A stretch of 64,000 nucleotides of DNA. Source: CAVRTJ01 sp964507185 (GTDB lineage Bacteria; Acidobacteriota; UBA4820; DSQY01). Of this stretch, positions 32,813 to 41,611 are shown in pieces. The first letter of the stretch is position 1. Every line of letters begins with the position of its first letter. The stretch is from assembly GCA_964507185.1 (NCBI GenBank), contig CAZDOY010000009.1:1-64000 (forward strand). The letters are read 5' to 3'. The translations under genes and the position numbers were made by a program. The notes under the pieces were generated by a model. The model saw only the letters and a program-made list of their open reading frames with translations. It was not told the origin of the DNA and did not search any database.

Positions 32813-33193
32813 CTATCGGCCGTAGACGTCTTCGATCCGAACGATGTCGTCCTCTTCGGAGTCACCGATCCAGAGTTCGAAGAAGCGCGCTTTAGCGGCG
32901 CCCACGCACCGGGCCCTGTGGCGCGTGCCTGCCGGGATCCACACCTGCTCGCCGGCTTCCGCCCTCCACACGCGCTCTCCGACGGTCATTTCCAGCCCCC
33001 CGTCCAACACCAGCCAGAACTCGCTCCTGTTTTTGTGGTACTGGAGTGAAAGAACGCCCCCGGGATCGAGGGTTATGATCTTGATGCTGCTCACACTCTC
33101 GTGCGGAAAACGCTGGAACATGCCCCACGGGCGGTGGTCCACGGTGATGGCCTTATTGAACTCCTCGAAGGACGGCGGTTTGGACTGCGTCAC
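32813..33193 (-). CDS. Cupin, mannose-6-phosphate isomerase type II-like
   Basis: 126 residues, a single cupin domain like the C-terminal part of bifunctional mannose-6-phosphate isomerase/GDP-mannose pyrophosphorylase: RPWGMFQRF, LSLQYHKNRSEFWLVLDGG, IPAGTRHRA and FFELW. The metal ligands His, Glu and His of the cupin box are present. It may interconvert mannose and fructose 6-phosphates or act on nucleotide-sugar precursors. It stands alone behind the GAPDH gene and before the trehalose genes on the same strand, without clear coupling. Confidence 0.85.
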   Translation of the reverse strand: MTQSKPPSFEEFNKAITVDHRPWGMFQRFPHESVSSIKIITLDPGGVLSLQYHKNRSEFWLVLDGGLEMTVGERVWRAEAGEQVWIPAGTRHRARCVGAAKARFFELWIGDSEEDDIVRIEDVYGR

Positions 33194-33286
33194 GAGACCC
33201 CTCCTCCGGCGCAGGGTGCGCGATCCTCGAGCGGATGGTCAGCCTGTGTCGGTAGGGACAGTATAGCGGGGAACAGGACTTGACCC

Positions 33287-33328
33287 AAGGCCTAAGGGCA
33301 ACGGGAAAGGCCAAGGGCTAAGGCCGAA
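33287..33328 (+). repeat. Six heptads, AAGGGCT family
   Basis: AAGGCCT, AAGGGCA, ACGGGAA, AGGCCAA, GGGCTAA, GGCCGAA in continuous phase, ending a few bases before the stop codon of the GAPDH gene. Confidence 0.75.
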
Positions 33329-33335
33329 AGGCGCC

Positions 33336-34418
33336 TCAGCCCGCGTCCGCCACGTGAGCGTTGGGAAGGGCCTTGAGGCCGGAGTGCAGGAGGTCCTTGA
33401 CGATCCCCAGGGTCTCGTTGGTCATGGCGATGGAACGTTCGCCGCTCGCCTCGATGCCGCTCAAGGCCCGGATGGCGTCGACGTTTTCGGGGATGACGAT
33501 GGACATGTTGTGCACCTGGTAGAACATGTAGAGTTCGTTGCCGCACGTATCCAGGATGTCCTCCCAGACCACAACTTCCCACATGTCGCCGCGGGACCGC
33601 CCGAGGTCGTGAACGAGTTCCACGTTGCAGTTCAGCGCGGTAATGCCGTCGCTTGCGCGGACGAACGCCACGCGGGGGGTGTCCCGCAGGACTTCCAGGA
33701 CCTCGTCCCTTGAGGCATCCCTCGGCATCTCGATCTGCCACGCGTGTGCGTGGCTGATGGACTGGGGCGTGAGCAGGGCCATGGTCGTGAGGTTGAGATC
33801 GGGAATTATGGTCTGGGCGTCGGGGGCCTGGTGGCTCGGCACGTGCAGTTCGGGTACGAGCGTGTTCATGATGCCGCTGGTGTGGCTGGCCCAGGGATCG
33901 ACGGCCCGCCGGGCCAGCGTCCCCCACCCTTTCTTCACGAGGCCCGCTTTGTGGAGGGCCCCCAGCGTTCTCACGATGGAAGTGGTATTGCAGGACACGA
34001 CCCTGGTGGAATCGCGGTTGAGAGCCGTTTCATAATTCGCCTGAGCCACAAAGGAGTGACCGGTGAGCGCGTGCTTCTCCGCTCCCTGGAAGATGGACTT
34101 GATACCCAGCGAGTCGTAGAGGACCTTGTTCTTGGAGGCGATGGTCCGCGGCGTGCAGTCGACTATTACGTCTATCTTGGAGAGCAGATCGGGAAGGGTG
34201 CCCTGAACACCCACACCAGCCTCCCTCATGGTAGCCCTTGCATCCTCGGTCATTGCATAGACCGGGATGCCGTGGACTTCCGCCACCTGGATGCGGTAGT
34301 CTCCCACTACGTCGGAAACACCGACCAGTTCCATGTCCGGCTGGAGCCTTACGGCATCGGCGACTCGTTTCCCGATGACTCCGTACCCGTTGACGGCCAC
34401 GCGCACTTTGGGGTTCAT
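33336..34418 (-). CDS. Archaeal-type (type II) glyceraldehyde-3-phosphate dehydrogenase
   Basis: 360 residues. The NAD(P)-binding N-terminus VAVNGYGVIGKRVADAV, the catalytic Cys in VVSCNTTSIVRTL, and the type II hallmarks IFQGAEKH, RRAVDPWASHTSGIMNT and HVPSHQAPD identify the archaeal GAPDH family rather than the bacterial Gap. It oxidises glyceraldehyde 3-phosphate with phosphate, usually able to use NADP as well as NAD. Scattered bacteria hold this type, probably by transfer from archaea. The ATG at 34418 follows GGAGGGACACAG. Confidence 0.93.
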   Translation of the reverse strand: MNPKVRVAVNGYGVIGKRVADAVRLQPDMELVGVSDVVGDYRIQVAEVHGIPVYAMTEDARATMREAGVGVQGTLPDLLSKIDVIVDCTPRTIASKNKVLYDSLGIKSIFQGAEKHALTGHSFVAQANYETALNRDSTRVVSCNTTSIVRTLGALHKAGLVKKGWGTLARRAVDPWASHTSGIMNTLVPELHVPSHQAPDAQTIIPDLNLTTMALLTPQSISHAHAWQIEMPRDASRDEVLEVLRDTPRVAFVRASDGITALNCNVELVHDLGRSRGDMWEVVVWEDILDTCGNELYMFYQVHNMSIVIPENVDAIRALSGIEASGERSIAMTNETLGIVKDLLHSGLKALPNAHVADAG

Positions 34419-34815
34419 TCCTGTGTCCCTCCTCAATCTGGAAAAGCTGACGAAAAAGGGAAAACCCCGGCGACCTCGGTGCAGCCGGAAGCTGCTAAGG
34501 TTCGCACCGCCGCGGATCCCTGCCTGACATCCTTCACGCGGCTTCCGTTCCCCGCGGGGGAGAACGCGCCCTGGAGCATTGCGAGACCATGGCGGACCGA
34601 TCGAGGGCGGAAGACTCGCAATAAGGGCTGTTTATACCATATTTCGTGCCTGTTAGGCCATCCCGCCGGGATCCAGGATTCGAGCCATTCACCAATCGGG
34701 CCGGACGTCCAAACGCAATGACGCGCGGGGCCCCGGAGGGTGGAGAGCCCACGGATTCAGACGAGGACGGCCGGACGCCTTCGAAGGACTGCCGAAGAAG
34801 GCGGGAGGAACTGCG
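34419..34815. other. Intergenic region, GAPDH upstream
   Basis: Nearly 400 bases with no supported gene. An AT-rich patch around 34625-34655 with TATAAA on the minus strand may be the -10 region of the GAPDH promoter. I see no repeats of the heptad type here. Confidence 0.4.
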
Positions 34816-35337
34816 TCAGGCCTGCCAGGAAGGCATGAGCAGGCGCGTGCTCGCGATGGCGGCGACGAGAACTGTGAAGCCCGCCCCAAGCAAGAGGGCG
34901 AGGCCCATCGAGCTGTGGAGCAGAGGGGAGAAGGATCCAAAGAAACCGCCCACCGCATTCAGAACGGGGGCCGCGTAAGATTGGATGATCTCCCGAGCCT
35001 GGGCGGGCATGAGGCTCTTCAGAACGGACGGCAGGCCGAAGAAAGCGGCCGCGGTCAGTCCCACGACGACCAGGGCGGTTACCACCGACTCGACCAGGAC
35101 GCTCGTTGTGTCCCGCCAGAAAAGGAGGCCCATCCGGGCCTTCGCCAGCACATGCGCTCGCATGTCGACCGGGAGCCTCGCCTTCTCGGCCCAGGCCGGG
35201 GCGGATTCCAGCATGAGGGCAAGGCGCAGGGCCTCCCCGCATCCCGGACAGTCCGCCGCGTGGCGCACGAAGGCGGCCGGCGGGGGCGTGCCGGGTTCGG
35301 CCTCGTCCAGCATCTTCAGATAGTCGTCGCAGCTCAC
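34816..35337 (-). CDS. Anti-sigma factor with zinc-finger motif
   Basis: 173 residues. The cytoplasmic N-terminus has the zinc-binding pattern HAADCPGC (about 26-33) of zf-HC2 anti-sigma factors, then two membrane helices (about 82-102 and 142-165). The stop-start overlap with the ECF sigma gene upstream (35334-35337) supports a sigma/anti-sigma pair. It probably holds the sigma factor at the membrane until an envelope signal arrives. The short loop between the helices gives no clue to the signal. Confidence 0.8.
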   Translation of the reverse strand: MSCDDYLKMLDEAEPGTPPPAAFVRHAADCPGCGEALRLALMLESAPAWAEKARLPVDMRAHVLAKARMGLLFWRDTTSVLVESVVTALVVVGLTAAAFFGLPSVLKSLMPAQAREIIQSYAAPVLNAVGGFFGSFSPLLHSSMGLALLLGAGFTVLVAAIASTRLLMPSWQA

Positions 35338-35906
35338 AGGGCACCTCCGAGCTTAGATTGCAGCATCTGCTCCCGGAGGGTCTTACGCCCCCTGAACAGG
35401 TGCGTCTTGACGGTACCTTCCGGGATCTCGAGGACCGTTCCGATTTCGGCCACGGAAAGCTCGTCCCAGTAGAAGAGATGCAGCACCTCCCTCGGAAGGG
35501 CGGGCAACGTCTCCATGGCCCGCTCGATGGCCTTTTTCAGCTGCGCGTCCTCCATCCGGGCGAGAGGCTGCCCGTCGCGGCCGGCATCCCCGCCGGCCAC
35601 GATCTCGTCGCGGTCCGCAAGAGACTCCATCGGCCTGTGGCTCCGCTTGTGGTCCAGGGCCGCGTTGTGGGCGATCCTGAAGATCCACGTCTTGAGGCTG
35701 CTCTCCGTCCGAAAGCGTCCGAGTCCCTTCAGCACTTTGATGAAGACCTCCTGGCAAATGTCCTCGGCCGCGTGCCTGTCGCCGGTCATGCGCCAGACCA
35801 ACCCGAGTGCGTAGGGTTCGTAGTGGTCCATGATCCTGGCGAAGGCGGCCGCGTCACCGGCCTGGAACCGCTTGATCCACTGTTTTTCGTCTGGCAGCGG
35901 GTCCAT
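35334..35906 (-). CDS. ECF (sigma-70 family) RNA polymerase sigma factor
   Basis: 190 residues with region 2 (DICQEVFIKVLKGLGRF, WIFRIAHNAALDHKR) and region 4 (LPREVLHLFYWDELSVAEIG, PEGTVKTHLFRGRKTLRE). Region 3 is missing as in ECF factors. It is translationally coupled to the anti-sigma gene. Its targets are unknown; the divergent small membrane protein gene at 36045 is a candidate. Confidence 0.93.
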   Translation of the reverse strand: MDPLPDEKQWIKRFQAGDAAAFARIMDHYEPYALGLVWRMTGDRHAAEDICQEVFIKVLKGLGRFRTESSLKTWIFRIAHNAALDHKRSHRPMESLADRDEIVAGGDAGRDGQPLARMEDAQLKKAIERAMETLPALPREVLHLFYWDELSVAEIGTVLEIPEGTVKTHLFRGRKTLREQMLQSKLGGAL

Positions 35907-36044
35907 AAGCTTCCTTTCGCTCCCTTGGACGAGAGAAGTCTATCACCGGTTTCAACGCGTGAGCCCCCGCGCCGGAGTGCTCCCTGCTACGGCTGAAACC
36001 GGAAGCGTCGGGACTACGTCCAAGGGGGTGTAAGGAGGCCGATC

Positions 36045-36428
36045 ATGTATTGGATGCCCGTGCTCGCTACGCTTATCACGTTTTCATCCGCCGTGGCCAT
36101 CGTGGCCATAGTACTCCTCGTTCATTACCGAAAGGCGGTGCTCAGGAACAAGGAGCGCATGGCCGCCATCGAGAAGGGCATCGCCCTGCCCGACCTGGCC
36201 AGGGCGGACACCAAGGCCGCCGTCCACGAACACGGGGACGGTTCGCTGCGCACCGGACTCATCCTCCTCTTCACCGGCATCGGACTGACGGTTGCGCTGT
36301 ACGTCAACGCCGGGGAGAACGGAGCGGTCTGGGGCGCCTTCGTGGGCTTCATAGGGCTGGGATACCTCGTCTACTGGCTCATCGCGGGGCGGAAACTGGA
36401 GAATCGCCTGACCGACACCGGCGATTGA
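36045..36428 (+). CDS. Small membrane protein, DUF6249-like
   Basis: 127 residues. One N-terminal helix (about 8-27), a cytoplasmic stretch with RNKERMAAIEKGIALPD, then two helices (about 70-86 and 92-112). The ERMAxIEKGI element and layout match a widespread uncharacterised family often found next to ECF sigma/anti-sigma pairs, as here where it is divergent from one. GTAAGGAGGCCGATC precedes the ATG. The function is unknown. Confidence 0.75.
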   Translation: MYWMPVLATLITFSSAVAIVAIVLLVHYRKAVLRNKERMAAIEKGIALPDLARADTKAAVHEHGDGSLRTGLILLFTGIGLTVALYVNAGENGAVWGAFVGFIGLGYLVYWLIAGRKLENRLTDTGD

Positions 36429-36479
36429 AGGGCCTCACGGCCGGCCTCCCAGCGCCACCCATCCCGTCATCCGTCGAAC

Positions 36480-36510
36480 GCGGAGCCCCTCCGGGCTCCG
36501 CGCTTGTCTT
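36480..36510 (+). terminator. Terminator after the DUF6249-like gene
   Basis: Perfect stem GCGGAGCCC-ctcc-GGGCTCCGC (36480-36501) followed by GCTTGTCTTT. Confidence 0.85.
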
Positions 36511-36557
36511 TCCCGCCCCGCGGTAATACAGGGTATACTGTGCCACCGGGAGGACGG

Positions 36558-37402
36558 ATGGGACTCAGAAGCTACCAGGTCATGGACATAGAGCGGCGCG
36601 GACCCTACGCCACCCTCACCGTCGGGGGCGAGGTGGCGCCCTCCGAACCCGGGCAGTTTTACATGCTCCGGGGCGACTGGGGCGCGGACCCGCTCCTGGG
36701 CCGGCCTCTCTCCATCCTGGGTGAGAACCCGTCCGAAGGGACGATCCGGTTCCNNNNNNNNNNNNNNNNNNNNNNNNNNNNNNNNNNNNNNNNNNNNNNN
36801 NNNNNNNNNNNNNNNNNNNNNNNNNNNNNNNNNNNNNNNNNNNNNNNNNNNNNCTCCTGTACGAACTGGAGCCCGGGCAGAAGGTTTTCGGTCTAGGCCC
36901 CCTGGGGCGGCCCTTCCCCCGCGTCGTCGAAGGCGAAGGACGAAGGGTGCTCGTGGGTGGCGGCGTCGGCGTCCCTCCCATGGTGTACCTCGCGGGGAAG
37001 CTCAAGGAAGAAAGCCTCGCCTTCACCTTCCTTCAGGGCGCTCGCACCGAGCGGGACCTCGTCCTCCTGGAGGACCTCGAGGCCATGGAGGTCGAACCCG
37101 TCCTCGCGACGGAAGACGGGAGCCGGGGACGGCGAGGTCTCGTCACCGAACCGATGAAAGATCTGATCGAACGCGGCGCGGACGCGGTCTACGCCTGCGG
37201 TCCGGAAGGCATGCTCAAGGCCGTCGCGGATCTCTGTCGCGGCAAGGTGGCCTGCCACATGAGCCTGGAGGCGAGGATGGGGTGCGGGTACGGCGTGTGC
37301 CTGGGGTGCGTGGTTCCCGTTCAACGGGACGGGCATCGCGTCTACGAACGGGTCTGCAAGGAAGGTCCCGTCTTCGATGGGGAGGCCGTGCTGTGGACGT
37401 AG
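36558..37402 (+). CDS. pyrK: Dihydroorotate dehydrogenase electron-transfer subunit (interrupted by assembly gap)
   Basis: The start ATG at 36558 follows GGGAGGACGG. The N-terminus holds the FAD-binding part (GQFYMLRGDW, LGRPLSILG). After the N run the sequence resumes with GLGPLGRPF, LVGGGVGVPPMVYLA (NAD-binding) and the C-terminal [2Fe-2S] motif CHMSLEARMGCGYGVCLGC plus a final Cys in ERVCKEGPVF. PyrK passes electrons from PyrD to NAD. The frame does not close over exactly 100 N, so the true gap is another length; I do not read this as a frameshift. It overlaps pyrD. Confidence 0.92.
36754..36853. other. Assembly gap (100 N) inside pyrK
   Basis: Exactly 100 N; a placeholder, since the pyrK frames before and after are out of register across it. 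Confidence 0.95.
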
Positions 37403-38334
37403 ACCTCTCGGTCGCCATCGGACAGGTCAGGCTCAAGAACCCCGTCATGCTGGCCTCGGGCTGCTGCGGATACGGCATCGACATGGAGCCCTACCTGGAC
37501 CTCGACCGCGTGGGCGGCGTCTGCCTGAAGGGGTTGTCGGTCGCGGGCAGCGAGGGCAACGCTCCGCCCCGCATCTGGGAAACGCGGGGCGGGATGATCA
37601 ACGCCATCGGGCTTCAAAATGTGGGCACCAGGGCTTTTCGCGAGGAAAAGGCCCCCGCCCTGAGGCGTTATAACACCGCTTTCGTGGCCAACTTTTACGG
37701 GCACAGTGTAGAGGAGTACGTCGAAGCGGCCCGTGCGCTCGACGAGGAACCGGTGCTCGCCGCCCTGGAAATGAACATTTCCTGTCCGAACATACAGGCG
37801 GGCGGGATCCAGTTCGGCACAGACCCCGAATCCGTTTTCAGGGTCACCGACGCATGCCGAAAGGTCACGAACAAGCCGCTGTGGGTCAAGCTCAGCCCGA
37901 ACGCCTCGGACGTGACGGCCACCGCAAAAGCCGCTCAGGACGCCGGAGCCGACGCACTCACCTGCATCAACACCATGCCGGCCATGGCGATCGACGTGGA
38001 GAGCCGGACCTTCCGGATCAGCAACAAGGTGGGCGGACTCTCCGGTCCCGCCCTCAAACCCATCGCCGTGCGCATTGTCCACCAGGTCAGCAGGGCCGTC
38101 CGGATTCCCGTCGTCGGGATCGGCGGCGTGGCCACGGCGGCCGACGCGCTGGAGTTCATACTGGCCGGCGCGAAGGCGGTGCAGGTGGGCACGGCGCTCT
38201 TCAACGACCCGCAGTGCCCTTACGCCATCGTCGAAGGGATCGAAGACTACTGCCGACGGCACGGGTTCGGCGGCGTCGAGTCCCTGGTGGGGCAGGTGAA
38301 GGACGTGGGCCCTCTCCCGGGTTGCCACGAATAG
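37393..38334 (+). CDS. pyrD: Dihydroorotate dehydrogenase, class 1B catalytic subunit
   Basis: 313 residues from the GTG at 37393, inside the end of pyrK. FMN-binding barrel with NPVMLASGCCGYG, the substrate motif NAIGLQN, NISCPN whose Cys is the catalytic base of class 1B enzymes, WVKLSPN, and the glycine-rich phosphate sites IGIGGV-like (VVGIGGVATA) and QVGTALF. It oxidises dihydroorotate to orotate in pyrimidine synthesis and forms a complex with PyrK. pyrF follows nine bases after its stop. Confidence 0.95.
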   Translation: MDVDLSVAIGQVRLKNPVMLASGCCGYGIDMEPYLDLDRVGGVCLKGLSVAGSEGNAPPRIWETRGGMINAIGLQNVGTRAFREEKAPALRRYNTAFVANFYGHSVEEYVEAARALDEEPVLAALEMNISCPNIQAGGIQFGTDPESVFRVTDACRKVTNKPLWVKLSPNASDVTATAKAAQDAGADALTCINTMPAMAIDVESRTFRISNKVGGLSGPALKPIAVRIVHQVSRAVRIPVVGIGGVATAADALEFILAGAKAVQVGTALFNDPQCPYAIVEGIEDYCRRHGFGGVESLVGQVKDVGPLPGCHE

Positions 38335-38343
38335 AGGACGAAC

Positions 38344-39048
38344 ATGACCGAACTGATCATCGCCGCCGACGTCAGCGAGGAAGCGAAACTGGGCCGCCTC
38401 ATGGTGGCTCTGCAGGACCAGCCCGTGTGGCTCAAGGTGGGCCTGGAGGCGCTGTCGGCCTTCGGCCTGGACCTCGTGCGCCGCATACGCGCCGAAGGGT
38501 TCAAGGTCTTCGCGGACGTGAAGTTCCACGACATCCCCAACACCGTCGGCGCCGCCTCGAAGGTGCTGGCGGCCACGGGCGCAAACCTCTTCAACGTGCA
38601 TTGCTCCGGCGGAAGGACCATGTGCGAGGCGGCCCGGAAGCAGTCCGAGGCATCCGCCGCCGCGCTCGGGCTGCCTCGTCCGAAGGTCATCGGCGTCACC
38701 GTTCTCACAAGCCTTGGCCCCGAAGACCTCGCGGCCATTGGGATGACGGGAACACCGGCGGACATGGCGGTTCGCCTGGCGAGGGTGGGACGGGAAGGGG
38801 GGCTGGACGGCGTCGTGTGCTCCGTCCATGAGGCGGCGGCGATCAAGGCGGCGTGCGGAGCGGACTTCCTTACGGTCTGCCCGGGCATAAGGCCTGCGGG
38901 CTCAGGCGCCCAGGACCAGAAGCGAGTCGCAACGCCGGCCGACGCGGTCCGGGCGGGCGCCGACTACATCGTCGTGGGCCGTCCCGTAACCGGTGCGGAC
39001 GACCCCGCCGCCGCCTGCCGGACCATCCTCGAGGAACTGGGCCGCTGA
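38344..39048 (+). CDS. pyrF: Orotidine 5'-phosphate decarboxylase
   Basis: 234 residues, full length. The catalytic motif ADVKFHDIPNTV, IIAADVS at the N-terminus and VCPGIRPAG and VVGRPVTGADDPAA at the phosphate site are intact. It decarboxylates OMP to UMP, the last step of de novo UMP synthesis, directly after pyrK-pyrD in one operon. Confidence 0.96.
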   Translation: MTELIIAADVSEEAKLGRLMVALQDQPVWLKVGLEALSAFGLDLVRRIRAEGFKVFADVKFHDIPNTVGAASKVLAATGANLFNVHCSGGRTMCEAARKQSEASAAALGLPRPKVIGVTVLTSLGPEDLAAIGMTGTPADMAVRLARVGREGGLDGVVCSVHEAAAIKAACGADFLTVCPGIRPAGSGAQDQKRVATPADAVRAGADYIVVGRPVTGADDPAAACRTILEELGR

Positions 39049-39214
39049 AAGCCGCCACCCTCCGCTGCCGGGCAGGAATAAACGGGGGTGCTCTCCGGTT
39101 GGATTCGATCTTCAGTGCGCAATGCGATCCAGGCCGGAAAGGACGGGGTAAGAGGATCCGGCCCCGAGGGCTACGGGCGCCGACGGAAAACTTGTCATAC
39201 GGGAGTATATCGAC

Positions 39215-40198
39215 GTGACCTTGCTGAAAGAACTCAAGACCCGATATTACGTGCCCTCTCCGGAGGACTCCCTGGGCGCCCGCGCCTGGAAGTCCGCCAC
39301 GCGGCGCAGGGCCCCGGATTTCCCCCGCACGGTTCAGATTCAAACCCAGACCGGATGCAATGCCGCCTGCATCTTCTGCCCGTACCCGGTCACCGTGAAC
39401 AGCCAGCCCAAGGGGTTCATGAAGAAGGAACTGTTCGAGCGGGTGATCGACGAGATCGCCGATCACGGCGTCCGCCGCATTTCGCCCTACCTCATGAACG
39501 AGCCCTTCCTCGATCCCGGAATCATCGAAAAGCTCGGCTACATCAAGAAAAAGATCCCCGATGCCCGGCTCGTGCTCACGTCCAACGGTTCCAGGCTATC
39601 GCCGAAGATCGTGGACGACCTCATCGAGGCCGACGTGCTCCACGCCCTCTACATCTCCTTCCAGGGCGTGGAAAAGGAGGGATACGAGGCCACCATGCGG
39701 GGAAGCATGGTCTTTGAAAAGACCATGGAGAACGTCCTCCATCTCATAGACAGGTGGAAAGCGGCCGGTGGACGCGACCGGTTCAAGATCGTGGTGACGA
39801 TGGTCGCGACGAACAAGATCGATCCGGAGAAGGCCGTGGCCTTCTGGAAAGAGCGCGGCGTCGAGAGCAAGTGGACGCCGCTTGAAAACCGCGGAGGGAA
39901 CATAGCCATAGCCGGGGACCTGGCGCCCCAGGCCAAGCCCATGAAGCGCTTTGCGACCTGTACGCGGCTCTTCAAACAGGCCTACATCATGTTCAACGGC
40001 GACATGGTCCTGTGCTGCACCGACTACACCCGCGAGGTCGTCCTGGGCAACATCACCGATTCCTCCATTTCAGCGGTCTGGAACTCCAAAAAGGCCCTCA
40101 ACATCCGCAGGCTCTATTCCGAAGGCTACATGGACAAGATCCCCCTCTGCCGGACCTGCGAAATCAGCGACACAACGGGTGAAGAAGAGTTCGAGTAA
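39215..40198 (+). CDS. Radical SAM/SPASM protein
   Basis: 327 residues from a GTG at 39215 with GGGAG nine bases upstream. The radical SAM cluster motif is CNAACIFC (about 47-54), and the C-terminal SPASM region has CTRLFKQAYI, VLCCTDY and CRTC for auxiliary clusters, with GNITDSSISAVWNS typical of this group. Such proteins modify peptides or activate enzymes; without a precursor peptide gene or known partner next to it the substrate cannot be named. It stands 166 bases downstream of pyrF. Confidence 0.85.
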   Translation: MTLLKELKTRYYVPSPEDSLGARAWKSATRRRAPDFPRTVQIQTQTGCNAACIFCPYPVTVNSQPKGFMKKELFERVIDEIADHGVRRISPYLMNEPFLDPGIIEKLGYIKKKIPDARLVLTSNGSRLSPKIVDDLIEADVLHALYISFQGVEKEGYEATMRGSMVFEKTMENVLHLIDRWKAAGGRDRFKIVVTMVATNKIDPEKAVAFWKERGVESKWTPLENRGGNIAIAGDLAPQAKPMKRFATCTRLFKQAYIMFNGDMVLCCTDYTREVVLGNITDSSISAVWNSKKALNIRRLYSEGYMDKIPLCRTCEISDTTGEEEFE

Positions 40199-40576
40199 AC
40201 CGGGTCCCCCGGCATCGCCCCCTGCCTTTCTTGCGGTGCTCTCTCCCAGAAAGCGGTACTGCTGTCCCGCCTTGCCTCGTTCCGGGTATCTCCAGATCCG
40301 CCTCGTAACCTTACGGTAACATCCGGAATCACCGTTTCGAGTCACGCGGCTCAAGGACAAGCGCCGGACAGACCTCATCCCCCGGTCCGAGTCATCTGGA
40401 TTTTCTCTATATTCTTGCACGCCTTTTTCATACGCCCTGCGGCATCTCCCCGCTGGCGCTGATCATTGGCCTGCATCTTGCTCTTCAAGGTCACGTGAAT
40501 GAGGGCCGGTGAGCACGATGAGCCGAACACACGACGGAGAAGGCTTTCGGAGAGACCCGGTCCGGGAGAGTCGGAT
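40199..40576. other. Intergenic region between radical SAM genes
   Basis: About 380 bases without a supported gene, repeat or clear promoter. Confidence 0.4.
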
Positions 40577-41515
40577 ATGATTGTTTATGGTCCAGTCCAG
40601 TCCAGGCGCCTGGGCATCTCGCTGGGCATCGATAACCTCCGTGAAGCCCGTTGCCCTTACGCATGTTCCCACTGCCGATCGGGCAGAATTCTTGACCTGG
40701 ACATCGAGCGACAGCACTTCTTCGATCCCGGAGAGATCGTAGGCGCCGTGGGGCGCGCCCTCGAAAATCTCCAGGATGGCGCCGATTCCGTCGACTACCT
40801 CACCTTCTACCCCAAGGGGGAGGCCACGCTGGACGTCAATCTTGGAAAGATGATCAGGGCGCTCAAGCGCATGGGCAAGAAAGTCGCGGTTTTTACAAAC
40901 TGCGCGATCCTATGGAAACCAGGTGTCAGAGAAGACCTGTTCGACGCAGACTGGGTCAGCCTCCAGACGGATACGACCCGCCTGGATACGTGGCTCAAAA
41001 TCAACAGGCCGCACCCCAGCCTCCACCTGGCACGCATTCTCGAAGGCATGCTCGAATTCTCGAAATCATACGGCGGAGGACTCGTCACGGAGACGTTCCT
41101 CTTTAAAGACGTCAACGACGGCCCCGGGCAATCGGAGGAACTGGGGAGGTTCCTCTCGAGGTTGAACCCGGCGAAGGCCTATTTTAATTTTCCAAACCGA
41201 CCGCCCAGCGAGATCTGGATACGACCTCCGAGCGAACCCGATCTGACGCGAATTTACCAGACGTGGAGCCGGATGCTGGACCAGGTCGAAATTCTCCTGC
41301 CGAGCCACGATGGCCCCGACGCGGACGTTGGACGTGCGGAGAAGGCAATCCTCGAGGCGGCCTCTCACCGTCCGCTTTCTGAGGCGGAGCTCAGGAGCAT
41401 CCTGTCGCGGTCGGGCGGCGACGTCCACATCGTCGATGAGTTGCTGAAAAACGACAGGCTCATCAGGACGGAAGTCGACGGTTCGCCGTTCTATCTCCGC
41501 AAGCTCTGGTCCTGA
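40577..41515 (+). CDS. Radical SAM protein of unknown substrate
   Basis: 312 residues from the ATG at 40577. It begins IVYGPVQSRRLGISLGID, the usual start of a COG0731-like radical SAM group, and carries the cluster motif CPYACSHC (about 26-33). YLTFYPKGEATLD provides the GGE-like SAM-binding place (here KGE). The last 70 residues form a winged-helix-like tail (LSEAELRSILSRSGGDVHIVDELLKNDRLI). The Met-Ile-Val-Tyr start rather than an earlier in-frame Met is chosen because the family begins there. It has no obvious operon partner. Confidence 0.8.
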   Translation: MIVYGPVQSRRLGISLGIDNLREARCPYACSHCRSGRILDLDIERQHFFDPGEIVGAVGRALENLQDGADSVDYLTFYPKGEATLDVNLGKMIRALKRMGKKVAVFTNCAILWKPGVREDLFDADWVSLQTDTTRLDTWLKINRPHPSLHLARILEGMLEFSKSYGGGLVTETFLFKDVNDGPGQSEELGRFLSRLNPAKAYFNFPNRPPSEIWIRPPSEPDLTRIYQTWSRMLDQVEILLPSHDGPDADVGRAEKAILEAASHRPLSEAELRSILSRSGGDVHIVDELLKNDRLIRTEVDGSPFYLRKLWS

Positions 41516-41611
41516 GAGGTCCTCAGGCCATTTCGTGCAAAGCCTGCCTGCTCCCTCCGTCGCTCCGCCGCGTCATAAAAACGGCCGGCGCCAGAAGAAA
41601 AACCGCCGACG

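Noticed and set aside
36558..37402. Frameshifted pyrK
   Set aside because: The break coincides with a 100-N placeholder; both halves carry intact PyrK motifs, so this is an assembly gap and not a mutation.
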